A stretch of 64,000 nt of DNA from Oceanococcus sp. HetDA_MAG_MS8 (GCA_019192445.1 JAHCMK010000003.1:1-64000); one strand, 5' to 3'; counted from the stretch's first letter, positions 44,642 through 53,674 are shown. Notes: a model not told the origin generated them from the sequence alone. A program made the numbers and translations.

Positions 44642-45526
44642 CTAGGCCGAGCCCAGCTTTCGCTGCATCACTATGGTTCGGCCCTCATCTTCCCAAACGG
44701 TTTGGTCCATGACGCGCCGGATCAGGAATAAGCCGCGTCCACTCTCCTCCAGCACGTCGGGGACCGTGTCACTATTGTGCTCGGAAGGGCGAAATCCAGG
44801 GCCTTCGTCCGTCACCCTGAGCTCCGCGACACGACTGGATTTGGCCAGACGAAGCTGTATGCGCACCAGACGGTGGCAATAGGGCGGTTGTTGCTCACGC
44901 TGCGCGATGAGTTGATCGTAGCCAGACCATCCTAAATCTTCGCGTTGGTGGCCGGGAATCTCTAAGTTGCCATGGATGACAGCATTCAAAAGGGCTTCAT
45001 GTGCTGCCAATCGAATGTGCTCTAAATCCTGTGACTGCGCGCCAAAGGGCTGCACACAACGTGTGATGTGCTGACAAACGCCGGCTGTGGCCCCGACGCG
45101 AGATTGCATCTCCCAATGGTGCTCAGCGGTAAATAGGGGGTCTACCGTGTCCTTGCGCGCATCCCACCAGCCCTGGCAGCGGGCCAAGGTCGCATTGAGT
45201 TGGGCGCGCCCAAAAGGCTTCAGTAAGAAGTCGACGATGTTGCCGCGCACCGCACGTGCCGCCTCGCGGAAATCTGCATGCCCGCTGACGATGACGGTGG
45301 GAAGCTCGATATGGTGGTCGGCCAGGGCGCGCAGCATGGAAAAGCCATCGAAATCAGGCATTTTGATGTCGAGGAACAGCGCATCGAAATTGTGAGGTGT
45401 TTGCTGCAAACGAGCCAAGGCGGTCCGTGCATTGGTGTCCGCGGTGACCACATGCCCGAGTAACTGCAAGCTATTGGCGATTTGCTCGACGAAGCTTGCA
45501 TCATCATCAACTAACAACATGCGCAT
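44642..45526 (-). CDS. Receiver-HATPase (RsbW-like) fusion protein
   Basis: A 294-residue protein. Residues 1-125 are a receiver domain (MLLVDDDASF, acceptor aspartate in ALFLDIKMPDFDGF, LLKPFG). Residues about 150-290 are an anti-sigma-type HATPase (AAHEALLNAVIHGN, VTDEGPGF, ESGRGLFLIRRVMDQTVW). Phosphorylation of the receiver could thus control a serine kinase or a sequestering domain in the same chain. It starts 20 bases before the stop of the upstream histidine kinase gene, its obvious phosphate donor. Confidence 0.85.
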   Translation of the reverse strand: MRMLLVDDDASFVEQIANSLQLLGHVVTADTNARTALARLQQTPHNFDALFLDIKMPDFDGFSMLRALADHHIELPTVIVSGHADFREAARAVRGNIVDFLLKPFGRAQLNATLARCQGWWDARKDTVDPLFTAEHHWEMQSRVGATAGVCQHITRCVQPFGAQSQDLEHIRLAAHEALLNAVIHGNLEIPGHQREDLGWSGYDQLIAQREQQPPYCHRLVRIQLRLAKSSRVAELRVTDEGPGFRPSEHNSDTVPDVLEESGRGLFLIRRVMDQTVWEDEGRTIVMQRKLGSA

Positions 45527-47711
45527 CGATGGCGGCCTCCGAGTAAGCGGGAAGTTCAACTTGCATAGCGGTGCCACTGGCCGAGCTTATCGCGCGAATC
45601 TTCCCGTGGAGTTCGTTCTCAACGATGGTTCTTGCGATGTAAAGCCCTAAGCCGCGATGTCCTTGATGAGACCTTCCTGTGGTGAAGGGGTCGAACATCA
45701 CTTTCTCCAGTTGCGCAGGCACTCCGCTGCCATTATCGCGAATGATGATCAGGTTGTAATCCACGTAGCTTCGCAGCTCTATGCGAATGGATGGGTTGGC
45801 TTGGTCAGCCGCGAAGGCATGGTCCAAAGCATTGTTCACCAAAGCCATGCACACCTGTTTTATCAAACTGGGTTTACTCATGACATGCACGGCCTCCGTA
45901 CGGCCATGCAGTTGTATTGTGACCCCGCACTGCGCGCAGTGCGGCTGCATTAACTCGACGAAATCACTGAGCAGTTGAACCAGGTCCACAAGTTGCGTGG
46001 AGGCATAGGTTTTGGTGTTTGAGTGCAGGCGATATTTGCGCAGCAGGGTGCGTGCTTGGCCCAGAGCCTGCTCCATGCGTCTAAAGGTCGCCGCAGACGC
46101 GGCCTGATCATTGTTGCGTTGTTGCCCATCAATGGCTTTTGGGGGTGTCTCCAGTACGGCTTGCAAATCATCCAAGGCGAGCTGGGCAATGCCCAAGGGG
46201 GTGGCGAGTTCGTGGGAGATGGTTGATAGCACGCCCTCAAAACCCAAATGCCGTTCCGAGGCCAATAGCTGTTCATGCAGTTGTTTGGTCTGCCGTCGGT
46301 GTTTGGCACGCAGGCGTTGTTGTTTGACGTTGTCCAAACGGCGTTTGCGTTGGGCCGCGCCGAGCTGGGTCAGCAGGGCGGAAAAAAGCAATAAGGAGGC
46401 CAGCTGCCAGTGGGGGTTTTGCAAATTCCAGCTGTGCTGAGGGTAGGGCTCGGTACTGGCATGGAGGCCAAACTCCAAGTCGCCCAGGAGCAGGCGGCGC
46501 TCACTTTGAATGAGGTCTGTAGTTCGCGGAAGCGTCCCCAAATCGACCGTGACAGCTGTGGAGCTGGGGCCTCTCAACTCTAGTCGGGCGCCTGCCAAGA
46601 GTGTGTTGGCAGTCTGCTGAAACGCGAATAGAAATGCGCTGAGGTTCAGATCTGCGATAACCGCCCCAGGGCGTGCTCGAGTCGCTAAACCCAACACCAG
46701 TCGGGGTTGCTGGGTGGCCCCAGTCAGCGTCATTGCGTGAACGTCCGAGCTTGTTTGTGTGGCCTCCAGCAGCGTGGCCCATGCCAACGGAGGCTCATGG
46801 CCCAGCCGATGGAACACCCGCTCTGCTGGAAATCCCAGTCGTAGCAGGGGACTGCCGTGGAGATCCACCCAATAAAGCTGCGACAACCAACCATGGTCCC
46901 GCAAGCCCAATGTCTCCAACTCTTGGCTGAAGACCGAAGCGTCGTTGCCGCCTCCGTCCACGATCAAGCGAGCCAATTCCAGGCTATTTCGAGCTTGCTG
47001 GAGCTGGCTCTGTAACTGGCTGCTCGCAAAGGTCAGCAGGTCATCGAGGTCGTCGCAGCGTGTTGCCCGCGCCTGATACAGGCTGAGGGCAATCAACACT
47101 GTAAACAGGCTCAGCGATGCCAGGCTGAGGGCAGCGAGTCCGCGTTCACGGGCGTCCCAAGCAAACCGTGGCCGGGTTAACAACGCGAGGGTAGCGCGCT
47201 GCATGACAAAGTAAGTACATCCGCTGACAAGCCACTGCGAGACCCAGAGGCTACTTAAAGCCGCTGCATCAGCTTGGGTTTGATGATCGGCGAGGATGAT
47301 GCTTTGAAGCGTCGCCAGCAGGCTGATGACCCCTAGGTCATACCAGCGCGCCGCACGTGGCAAGTGGCGGCGCAAGCTATACAGACGCCGCCGCATAGCT
47401 CGCGCCAGGAGAATGCCACTCAACCAGGCGCAGCTGAGATGAGCGGCGGCAATCCATAGGCCATGGTGATGTGGACTCGGCTCAATGACGGCGTCTATGT
47501 GATGTCCAAACACGCTGGCTACGGCAGCGAGAAGCGCGGTCCCCGGTTTGAAAAAGGCCACCGCAATGCTCAGCACTCCTACTTCCAGGGGAAGTATGGC
47601 CCCCGCGTCATTGGGTATGAGTATCGCGCTGATGACAGGCAAGAGTCCGCTGGCAGCAATCACGAGAAGGCTGGAGTGGGACTTTGTTGGTCGCTGCGCG
47701 GTATCACTCAC
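45507..47711 (-). CDS. Membrane sensor histidine kinase
   Basis: A 734-residue kinase. The first 220 residues hold about six membrane helices (MASE-like), followed by an extracytoplasmic sensor region (about 225-430), another membrane segment (WQLASLLLFSALLTQLGAA), a basic coiled coil, HisKA with TISHELATPLGIA, and a HATPase domain (MALVNNALDHAF, IIRDNGSGVP, HRGLGLYIART). The start codon is GTG with no clear ribosome binding site. It overlaps the receiver-HATPase gene downstream. Confidence 0.87.
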   Translation of the reverse strand: MSDTAQRPTKSHSSLLVIAASGLLPVISAILIPNDAGAILPLEVGVLSIAVAFFKPGTALLAAVASVFGHHIDAVIEPSPHHHGLWIAAAHLSCAWLSGILLARAMRRRLYSLRRHLPRAARWYDLGVISLLATLQSIILADHQTQADAAALSSLWVSQWLVSGCTYFVMQRATLALLTRPRFAWDARERGLAALSLASLSLFTVLIALSLYQARATRCDDLDDLLTFASSQLQSQLQQARNSLELARLIVDGGGNDASVFSQELETLGLRDHGWLSQLYWVDLHGSPLLRLGFPAERVFHRLGHEPPLAWATLLEATQTSSDVHAMTLTGATQQPRLVLGLATRARPGAVIADLNLSAFLFAFQQTANTLLAGARLELRGPSSTAVTVDLGTLPRTTDLIQSERRLLLGDLEFGLHASTEPYPQHSWNLQNPHWQLASLLLFSALLTQLGAAQRKRRLDNVKQQRLRAKHRRQTKQLHEQLLASERHLGFEGVLSTISHELATPLGIAQLALDDLQAVLETPPKAIDGQQRNNDQAASAATFRRMEQALGQARTLLRKYRLHSNTKTYASTQLVDLVQLLSDFVELMQPHCAQCGVTIQLHGRTEAVHVMSKPSLIKQVCMALVNNALDHAFAADQANPSIRIELRSYVDYNLIIIRDNGSGVPAQLEKVMFDPFTTGRSHQGHRGLGLYIARTIVENELHGKIRAISSASGTAMQVELPAYSEAAIDAHVVS

Positions 47712-47781
47712 AACAAAAGGAGTTGGCCCAAAGGTCTGCAGGCGTACCTGCCAGCGTTGAGTCTACCGGGTTGTGGTTTCT

Positions 47782-48351
47782 TCAGGCGCTAGGGCTTGTT
47801 TGTGCGCGAGCCTGAAGGGCTAACCAGCGGCGCAGGCTCTCATGCGCCTCTGCGGTTTCCGGCGCTGGCGCCCGGAGTAATTCATCGCGTGCAACAGCGG
47901 CCAGTGAACGCAGCATGTCTTGTTGCGCTTGGTTCAGGCTGCGTGGTTGGGTGTCGATCAAGCACAGCGTGCCTAGCCGTATGTCGGGTGATACTTCAAT
48001 CGGTGCCCCAGCATAAAACCGAATGTGCGGGGCCCCTGTAACTAGGGGGTTATCGGCGAAGCGGGGATCTAGTGTTGCGTCCTCCACCAGCATGATGTCC
48101 GGTTGCAGGATGGCGTGACTGCAAAAGCTCACCGAGCGCGCGGTTCCAGGAATGTCCAAGCCTACGCAGGCCTTAAAGTGTTGTTGGTCGGTATCCAGCA
48201 AAGTCACTAAGGCAATGGGCACGCCAAAGGTTGTGCTGGCAATGGAGGTAATTCGCTCGAAGCGCTGTTCCTTGGGCTTGTCCAGCAAATCCAGCGCATG
48301 CAATACGGCGAGGCGCTCGTCTTCATTGCGAGGCTTGGCGGCTTCCAACAT
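47782..48351 (-). CDS. Stand-alone GAF domain protein, paralogue of the 23158 gene
   Basis: A 189-residue GAF protein very close in layout to the one at 23158-23730: both share PKEQRFxRI-like starts, ALVTLLDTDQQHFKACVGLDIPGT, SFCSHAI, NPLVTGAPHIRFYAGAPI, DIRLGTLCLIDT, and LRAPAPE near the end. It has GGAGAGA before its ATG. It lies upstream of the histidine kinase gene on the same strand (71 bases), so it may be co-expressed with that signalling pair. The ligand is unknown. Confidence 0.85.
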   Translation of the reverse strand: MLEAAKPRNEDERLAVLHALDLLDKPKEQRFERITSIASTTFGVPIALVTLLDTDQQHFKACVGLDIPGTARSVSFCSHAILQPDIMLVEDATLDPRFADNPLVTGAPHIRFYAGAPIEVSPDIRLGTLCLIDTQPRSLNQAQQDMLRSLAAVARDELLRAPAPETAEAHESLRRWLALQARAQTSPSA

Positions 48352-48415
48352 CAGGATCTCTCCGGCGCTGCGGGCTTGGTTAAAGCCCCTGCTGGCCTGT
48401 GGTCAATATCTTGGG

Positions 48416-49108
48416 CTATGAGGGGGTTCCCGCCACGAGCTGCGGGCAGTAAGGGCGTAGAACGGGGAGCGGGTCCAGGCAATTTTCAAGCCATCGGGCA
48501 CGTTGGGAGGCTAAGCAGACTCCAGGAAAATCTCCGCGCGCATCACCAATATCGCGCATGATTTGGAAATGCAGGTGTGGCACCCAGCCCACATTCTCGT
48601 GGGGTTGGCCGATGCGGGCGATACTGTCACCAGCGCTCACAACCTGACCCGGCTGCAGTTGGCGAATGGAGTCTGCCGCCAAGTGGCCATAGAGGCTAAA
48701 GAAGGGCATGCCTGTTTCACTGCGGTGCTCCAGAAGCACGGTGGGGCCGTAGTCTCCATGCGCTGTGTTGTTACCGATGGAATGCACCACGGCATCCCAG
48801 GGTGCGAAGACAGCTGTGCCTGCCGGTAGCCATAAGTCCAGGCCGAGATGAACGCTGCGAATGTCTTGGCCGGCACCAAACAACGAACTCATGGCGTACA
48901 GGGCACGGTCTTCCCCATAGCCGCCCAAGCCCCAGGTACAGCCGGCCCTTGCCATTTCCGTCTTCAACCAGTGCTCAAAGCGGGGGATGTGGGCGCAGTC
49001 CATCTCCGCTAGGCGCGGGTTGTGCCGGCTCAAATCCAGAAGTAGGCCGGGCTGGGCAAGTTGCTCGGTTGGCAGCAGAGCTGCCGCCGGCGCGGGCGTA
49101 GGAGTCAT
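48416..49108 (-). CDS. M23 (LytM-type) metallopeptidase-like protein
   Basis: A 230-residue protein with an M23 domain in the C-terminal two thirds. Zinc ligands are visible: H and D in VHLGLDLWLP and the last HxH in VPHLHFQIM; GTAVFAPWDAVV and FFSLYGHL are typical blocks. M23 enzymes cleave peptidoglycan cross-bridges, but no signal peptide is seen, so a cytoplasmic or non-peptidoglycan role is possible, as in M23 domains fused to aminotransferases and phosphotransferases. No ribosome binding site is evident. Confidence 0.82.
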   Translation of the reverse strand: MTPTPAPAAALLPTEQLAQPGLLLDLSRHNPRLAEMDCAHIPRFEHWLKTEMARAGCTWGLGGYGEDRALYAMSSLFGAGQDIRSVHLGLDLWLPAGTAVFAPWDAVVHSIGNNTAHGDYGPTVLLEHRSETGMPFFSLYGHLAADSIRQLQPGQVVSAGDSIARIGQPHENVGWVPHLHFQIMRDIGDARGDFPGVCLASQRARWLENCLDPLPVLRPYCPQLVAGTPS

Positions 49109-49313
49109 GAGGATGAGGACTAATGGGGAAAACGCGAATATACCGAAGCCCTATGCATCCTGGATGCAGCCCAACGCCTGCGTGTTCACTGCAAACCGCA
49201 CTGTTAGGGGGGCTGCGTGTCCCTCAGCAGATATTCGTCGCCTCAATGAGCTCCCCAAATCATCTGATACAAGGTGCGCTCCGCCGGGAATGTTTATTCC
49301 ATTGCCAAAGGCA

Positions 49314-50453
49314 CTAATAGCCCATCTGCCGTGCCGCCAAATCTTTCATGATCTCTAGGGAACCGCCTCCGATGGTGAGTACCTTGGTTTCGCGGTAAAT
49401 CCGCTCCACCTTGCTTCCCCGCAAATAGCCAGCACCACCGAGAATTTGCATGGCCTCATTGGCGACAAATTCCAAGGTGGTCGTAGCGTAGGCCTTGAGC
49501 ATGGAGAGCTCTGCGACGGGCATCTGTTTTTGGCTCACGCGCCAGGTGAGCATGTCCAGATTGGCTTTGACTGCCTCAATGCGGGTTTTCATATCCACTA
49601 ACTTGTGGCGGATCACTTGGTTTTTGATCAGAGGCTTGCCGAAAGTTTCGCGCTCCCGCGCATAGTTCAAGGCCTCCTCGTAGCAGACCTGGGCAAAAGC
49701 GCTGGCATTGGCGATGAGGCCAATGCGTTCACTGTTGAAGTTCAGCATGATGGGCATAAAGCCGGCGTTTTCTGGGCCAATGCGGTGGCTTACCGGCACT
49801 CTGCAGTTTTCAAAGTACAAAGTAGCCGTATCCGAACACCACCAGCCCATTTTTTCCAGTGGCGTGCGCGTCAGGCCGGGGCTGTCCCCCTCAATGACGA
49901 GTAAGGAAATGCCTCCAATGCCGTCGCCGCCGGTGCGTACGGCGGTAGTGATGTAATCGGCGCGCATGCCCGAGGTGATGAAGGTTTTGCAGCCATTCAC
50001 CACATAATGATCGCCATCGCGTTCGGCGCGGGTGCGCAGCTGGGCAACGTCGGAACCGCCGCTGGGCTCGGTGACGGCGAGGGCCGCAATTTTCTCGCCC
50101 GCCAACACTGGCGCCGCAAAACGGGCTTTTTGGTCGGGGCTGCCGGCGTGAACAATGGGTGGAGTGGCAATCCCATGGGTCATCAGGCTGGCAATCAAGC
50201 CGCCACTGCCGGCTCGCGCCAGCTCCTCAGTCACGATAATGGGGTACCAGGGGTCGGCGGGAAAGCCGCCACAGTCCTCGGGAAAACCAATCTGCAGTAA
50301 ACCTGCGTCAGCTGCCTTGCGATGTAGCTCGCGAGGCAGCTCTTCTGCGACTTCCCAGGTCTCGATATGCGGGCTGATTTCCGTTTCGGTAAAGCGCCGC
50401 ACTTCGTCGCGAAAGCGCTCATGGTCATCCGTGTAGAACGGGGATTGGGCCAT
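49314..50453 (-). CDS. Acyl-CoA dehydrogenase
   Basis: A 379-residue FAD enzyme that makes the alpha-beta double bond in acyl-CoA. Family blocks are present: LAVTEPSGGSDVAQLRTRA, FITSGMRADYI, RETFGKPLIKNQ and MQILGGAGYLRGSKVERIYRE. The usual C-terminal catalytic glutamate (YEGT) is missing; the sequence there is TIGGGSLEIM. E242 in FNSERIGLIA lies where isovaleryl- and long-chain acyl-CoA dehydrogenases carry their base, so I infer it is catalytic. AGAGGAGA six bases before ATG 50453 fixes the start. Confidence 0.92.
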   Translation of the reverse strand: MAQSPFYTDDHERFRDEVRRFTETEISPHIETWEVAEELPRELHRKAADAGLLQIGFPEDCGGFPADPWYPIIVTEELARAGSGGLIASLMTHGIATPPIVHAGSPDQKARFAAPVLAGEKIAALAVTEPSGGSDVAQLRTRAERDGDHYVVNGCKTFITSGMRADYITTAVRTGGDGIGGISLLVIEGDSPGLTRTPLEKMGWWCSDTATLYFENCRVPVSHRIGPENAGFMPIMLNFNSERIGLIANASAFAQVCYEEALNYARERETFGKPLIKNQVIRHKLVDMKTRIEAVKANLDMLTWRVSQKQMPVAELSMLKAYATTTLEFVANEAMQILGGAGYLRGSKVERIYRETKVLTIGGGSLEIMKDLAARQMGY

Positions 50454-50853
50454 GACTGTCTCCTCTGGTCGGCCGAGTTTTATGGAGTTGCACAGATTTT
50501 GATGGCCCCACGATGGGCGCCGAGCATCTGCTGTTGGATGAGTGCTCAGCCCGACATTGCCGTCGCGTGGTCGGAGCATTGATCACCATCCTGCTGGCAG
50601 CATAACCATGCCATTGAACAATGTCACCGATAATGGAGGTGCTAGCCCACAGTGGTCGTAGGGCATGGGCGGTGGCCGCATTCAGCCAAGGCCTGCTTGG
50701 TAGCAGCAAGCTGGGCCAGGGCTAGGGCCAGGGCCAGAGGGAGCGGTAAGGGTAGGGGTATGCGATTTGCATCCCTCAAATCCCATCCCGCATGTGTTTT
50801 CGACTCCGTGGCCGTACGCCATCTCCGCCCACTCATGTTCAACCTTCTCCCTC
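50454..50853. other. Divergent intergenic region with G-rich repeats
   Basis: About 400 bases between the acyl-CoA dehydrogenase and PAS kinase genes. Apart from four GGGCYA hexamers at 50713-50736 and further G-rich sequence to 50757, no hairpin terminator, tRNA or coding frame with real character was seen. It should hold both promoters. Confidence 0.5.
50713..50736 (+). repeat. Four tandem GGGCYA hexamers, G-quadruplex motif
   Basis: GGGCCA, GGGCTA, GGGCCA and GGGCCA follow each other exactly, giving four G3 tracts with three-base loops, the textbook G-quadruplex pattern on the plus strand. Two more GGG tracts follow before 50757. It lies about 120 bases upstream of the likely kinase start. 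Confidence 0.7.
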
Positions 50854-52809
50854 ATGCGCCCTGGTAGCGCGCCATTGCTGTCTGTAATTCGTGACGTTGC
50901 CGACTGCGCCGCGGTTATTGCGGCGACGTGTGTGAACAATTGGCAGGGGGTGGAGCAGGTGGCTCCGATTGTGGAGTTGGAGCCTGAGCACAGTGATTGT
51001 TTAGGTGCCTACCTGCACCAATGCCAGCAGCCAATATGGCTGCGGCTGAGCGATGGTGTTGATGCAAAGCTGCACCAGGCTTTAATGCAGGTCTGTGCCC
51101 AGGTGGGCGCTGTGCACGTGTTGCCGATCTTTGGGCCGGACCAGCAACACTGCGCGACTGTGGCCCTCCTGTATGAGGGGGCTACTGATGAGGTCACAGC
51201 CCCGCCGTTATTGGAGTCCTTGGCCAAAGCCTTGGCGGCGGACCTGGACACACGTGCTCAGCTCGCCACCCAGCGCCTGAAACTCAAAGCCCTAGAGCAT
51301 GAGCATTGGAAGCTTGAGGCGACTCTACGTGGAACACATGCGGGTACCTGGGAGTGGAATGTGCAAACCGGTGAAACCCGCTTCAATCAGCGTTGGGCGG
51401 AGATCATTGGCTACGATTTAGATGCGCTCCAGCCAGTGTCCATTCAAACCTGGCAAGACCACACCCATCCCGATGATTTGGCCGAGTCCGAGCGCTTATT
51501 AAACGCACATTTTCAGGGCGAATCAGAGTTTTACGAATGTGAAGCGCGCATGCGCCACCGTGATGGTCATTGGGTATGGGTGCTGGATCGCGGAGAAGTG
51601 CGTACCTGGACCGCCGATGGTCAGCCGGAGTGGATGTACGGCACGCATCAAGAAGTGACTGAGCGGGTGGAACGCGAGCGACGGCTGCAACGCAGCGAGG
51701 AGCGCTTGCAGCGCATTAGCGAAACAGCCGGAGTGGGCGGCTGGGAAGTGGATGTGGCAACTGGGCAGATGAGTTGGTCGGAACTGACCTTCCGTATTCA
51801 CGGCTTGCCGGTAGGGCCTGTGCCATCGGTTCCTGATGCCATCGAATTCTATGCGCCTTCAGCGCGAGCCAAGATCCAGCAGGCGGTAGACGAGGGCATG
51901 CACCATGGAACGCCCTGGGATTTAGAACTGCCGTTTATTCGGGCTAACGGCGAGCAGATCTGGGTGCGGGCCGTCGGGCGGGCAGAGCGTGTTCATGGCG
52001 AGGTGGTGCGCTTGACCGGCGCCTTTCAGGATGTCACCGAGGCGCGCAAGCTACGGTGTTCGCTACTTCTGAAACAGCGTGAGGCTGCGCGGCGGCGCCG
52101 CGAAGTGGAGCGCCAGCAAAAGGAGCTGGAGAAGTCCAACCAGTTGTTACACAACTTTGCCTACATGGTGAGTCATGATCTGCGGGCACCCTTGAACAAC
52201 ATGCGCGGAATGCTGGATTTATTTCTGGCTGAGATGCAGTGCGAACTCAGCGCGAACCAGGAGCAGTGTCAAACTTATCTGCTGGACGCTATCGACAGAA
52301 TGAATGCTCGCATAGCAGGCCTGCTGGCTTTGTCGCGGGTTCAATCTCAAGACTTACAAGTCAACCCCAACTGCGCCAAAGAAATGGTTCAGGACGTCCT
52401 TGCGGATTTAGACTCATCGATTCAGGCCGCTAAGGCTGAGGTTGTCGTAGGCGAGTTGCCTACCGTGTGCTGCGATCGAGGCTTGGTCGAGCAGGTCTTG
52501 CAGAATCTGCTTGAAAACAGTCTGCGCTACGCAGCCTCTCCCTCGCTGCAGATACACATCACAGGCGGCACTCGGGAGGGTCGGGCCTGGTTGCGCCTAG
52601 AGGATAACGGGCCGGGTATTCCCCAGGCAGATCGTGAGCGCATCTTCGATATGTTCGAACGAGCCGCGGGGGACGTTCAGGGTTCAGGTTTGGGCTTAGG
52701 GATATGCGCCTTGATCATGCGTAAGCATGGAGGGCGAATCTCCTGCGAATCCGCCCAGAGTTTCCGCCTCGGAGCGGCCTTCTTGCTGCAGTTTCCCTTG
52801 CGGAAATAA
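50854..52809 (+). CDS. PAS-domain sensor histidine kinase
   Basis: A soluble kinase of about 651 residues: an N-terminal GAF-like region (about 1-140), two PAS domains (THAGTWEWNVQTGETRFNQRWAEIIGYD; TAGVGGWEVDVATGQMSWSELTFRIHG) each with its PAC tail, a coiled coil, HisKA with MVSHDLRAPLNNMR, and HATPase (NLLENSLRYA, LEDNGPGIP, GSGLGLGICALIM). No membrane segment is seen. The frame is open from a TTG at 50767; ATG 50854 fits better but has no clear ribosome binding site. There is no adjacent regulator gene. Confidence 0.85.
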   Translation: MRPGSAPLLSVIRDVADCAAVIAATCVNNWQGVEQVAPIVELEPEHSDCLGAYLHQCQQPIWLRLSDGVDAKLHQALMQVCAQVGAVHVLPIFGPDQQHCATVALLYEGATDEVTAPPLLESLAKALAADLDTRAQLATQRLKLKALEHEHWKLEATLRGTHAGTWEWNVQTGETRFNQRWAEIIGYDLDALQPVSIQTWQDHTHPDDLAESERLLNAHFQGESEFYECEARMRHRDGHWVWVLDRGEVRTWTADGQPEWMYGTHQEVTERVERERRLQRSEERLQRISETAGVGGWEVDVATGQMSWSELTFRIHGLPVGPVPSVPDAIEFYAPSARAKIQQAVDEGMHHGTPWDLELPFIRANGEQIWVRAVGRAERVHGEVVRLTGAFQDVTEARKLRCSLLLKQREAARRRREVERQQKELEKSNQLLHNFAYMVSHDLRAPLNNMRGMLDLFLAEMQCELSANQEQCQTYLLDAIDRMNARIAGLLALSRVQSQDLQVNPNCAKEMVQDVLADLDSSIQAAKAEVVVGELPTVCCDRGLVEQVLQNLLENSLRYAASPSLQIHITGGTREGRAWLRLEDNGPGIPQADRERIFDMFERAAGDVQGSGLGLGICALIMRKHGGRISCESAQSFRLGAAFLLQFPLRK

Positions 52810-52914
52810 GGTTGTGGGCGCGAAGTGCGTGTCCCATAGCACGGCTGCGATGACGGCCCCGATGAAGATCAGGCCCCACAGCCCAAGCAGCTGTAACCAG
52901 AATCGAGACTGCAT
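52696..52914 (-). CDS. Small single-helix membrane protein
   Basis: A 72-residue frame with one N-terminal membrane helix (LLGLWGLIFIGAVIAAVLW) and a polar tail. GAGAGGAG four bases before the ATG is among the strongest ribosome binding sites in the window, which is why I keep it. Its last 114 bases lie antisense to the end of the PAS kinase gene, so its tail may be shaped by that frame. It follows the exported lipoprotein gene on the same strand. No family is recognised. Confidence 0.5.
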   Translation of the reverse strand: MQSRFWLQLLGLWGLIFIGAVIAAVLWDTHFAPTTLFPQGKLQQEGRSEAETLGGFAGDSPSMLTHDQGAYP

Positions 52915-53002
52915 CAGGCTCCTCTCCCCAGGAAGAAGGGCAGGTGGCGTTTATGCGCCACCTGCCGGAACCCAAATACCCAAACTGGGACGCTGTTCGG
53001 CC

Positions 53003-53623
53003 TTAGCTGCCAGCCTGGAAGGGCATGGAAGACTGATGTACGGCGATTTTTAGCTGGTCGTTGGCGTCTTTCACATATGCCAGGGTGTATTCCACTTTGA
53101 CGTCTTCGCCTCCCGCAGCCGGAGTGAAGTAGTAATTGCCCATAGCAACCGCCACTTTGCAATTGTTATTGATGATGCCGGCATTCTCCCAGCGCACCTT
53201 GCTCCAACCTTTAATAGCGAAGCCTTTGTCCTCTGGGTAGCTGGGGTTGCCGCCCACAAAGTAGCTCAGCGCCGAATCGAAAGAATTCCGGAACTGCTTT
53301 TCGGCGGCAAGCGTAGGCTTGAAGAGCACTGAGCCCAGGTCATAACCGTAGTAGGTTTGGATGTGGTCTTTGGCGGCGGCGACGTAATCGCCATCGTCCC
53401 TATGCACCCGACCGATGCGAACAATGCCGTCTCCCCAAGCGCTTTGGGCGTCAATCACTTCGGCTTCAGTGATGCACGCATTGGAATACAGCAAAGCATT
53501 GCTCTGCGCCGTTTGGCGGATTTCCGCCGCGGTCGCTGGCGATGCCGCGTATTGGCAACCACTGAGCAGCGTCAGGCTTGCGATGGCGGCTGCGCTGGAT
53601 AGAACGAAAATCGATTTGCTCAT
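53003..53623 (-). CDS. Lipoprotein with NTF2-like features, function unknown
   Basis: A 206-residue lipoprotein (lipobox LSGC, C23). The mature part reads as one alpha+beta domain: helices around WGDGIVRIGRVHRDDGDYVAAAKDHI, the block GSVLFKPTLAAEKQFRNSFDSALSYFVGG, and strands NAGIINNNCKVAVAMGNYYFT, VKVEYTLAYVKDANDQLKIAVHQSSMP. This is like NTF2-fold proteins of the CaMKII-association type; similar proteins are sometimes labelled phosphoribosyl-AMP cyclohydrolase, for which I see no support. GGAG precedes ATG 53623. Confidence 0.78.
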   Translation of the reverse strand: MSKSIFVLSSAAAIASLTLLSGCQYAASPATAAEIRQTAQSNALLYSNACITEAEVIDAQSAWGDGIVRIGRVHRDDGDYVAAAKDHIQTYYGYDLGSVLFKPTLAAEKQFRNSFDSALSYFVGGNPSYPEDKGFAIKGWSKVRWENAGIINNNCKVAVAMGNYYFTPAAGGEDVKVEYTLAYVKDANDQLKIAVHQSSMPFQAGS

Positions 53624-53650
53624 GGGAGTTTCTCCGTGCTGTAGCGTTAT

Positions 53651-53674
53651 GCCAAAAAGCCCTACGGCTTTGGC
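53651..53674 (-). terminator. Possible terminator in the leader of the lipoprotein gene
   Basis: On the minus strand AAAGCC pairs with GGCTTT around GTAG, and the 3' arm runs into five T residues before GGC. It sits 30-50 bases before the lipoprotein start and about 190 bases after the end of the OmpR-type regulator gene. It could end the two-component transcript or attenuate the lipoprotein gene. The stem is short. Confidence 0.35.

Noticed and set aside
53003-53623. Annotation as phosphoribosyl-AMP cyclohydrolase
   Set aside because: The protein is a lipoprotein without the metal-binding cysteines and histidines of HisI; an NTF2-like fold fits better.
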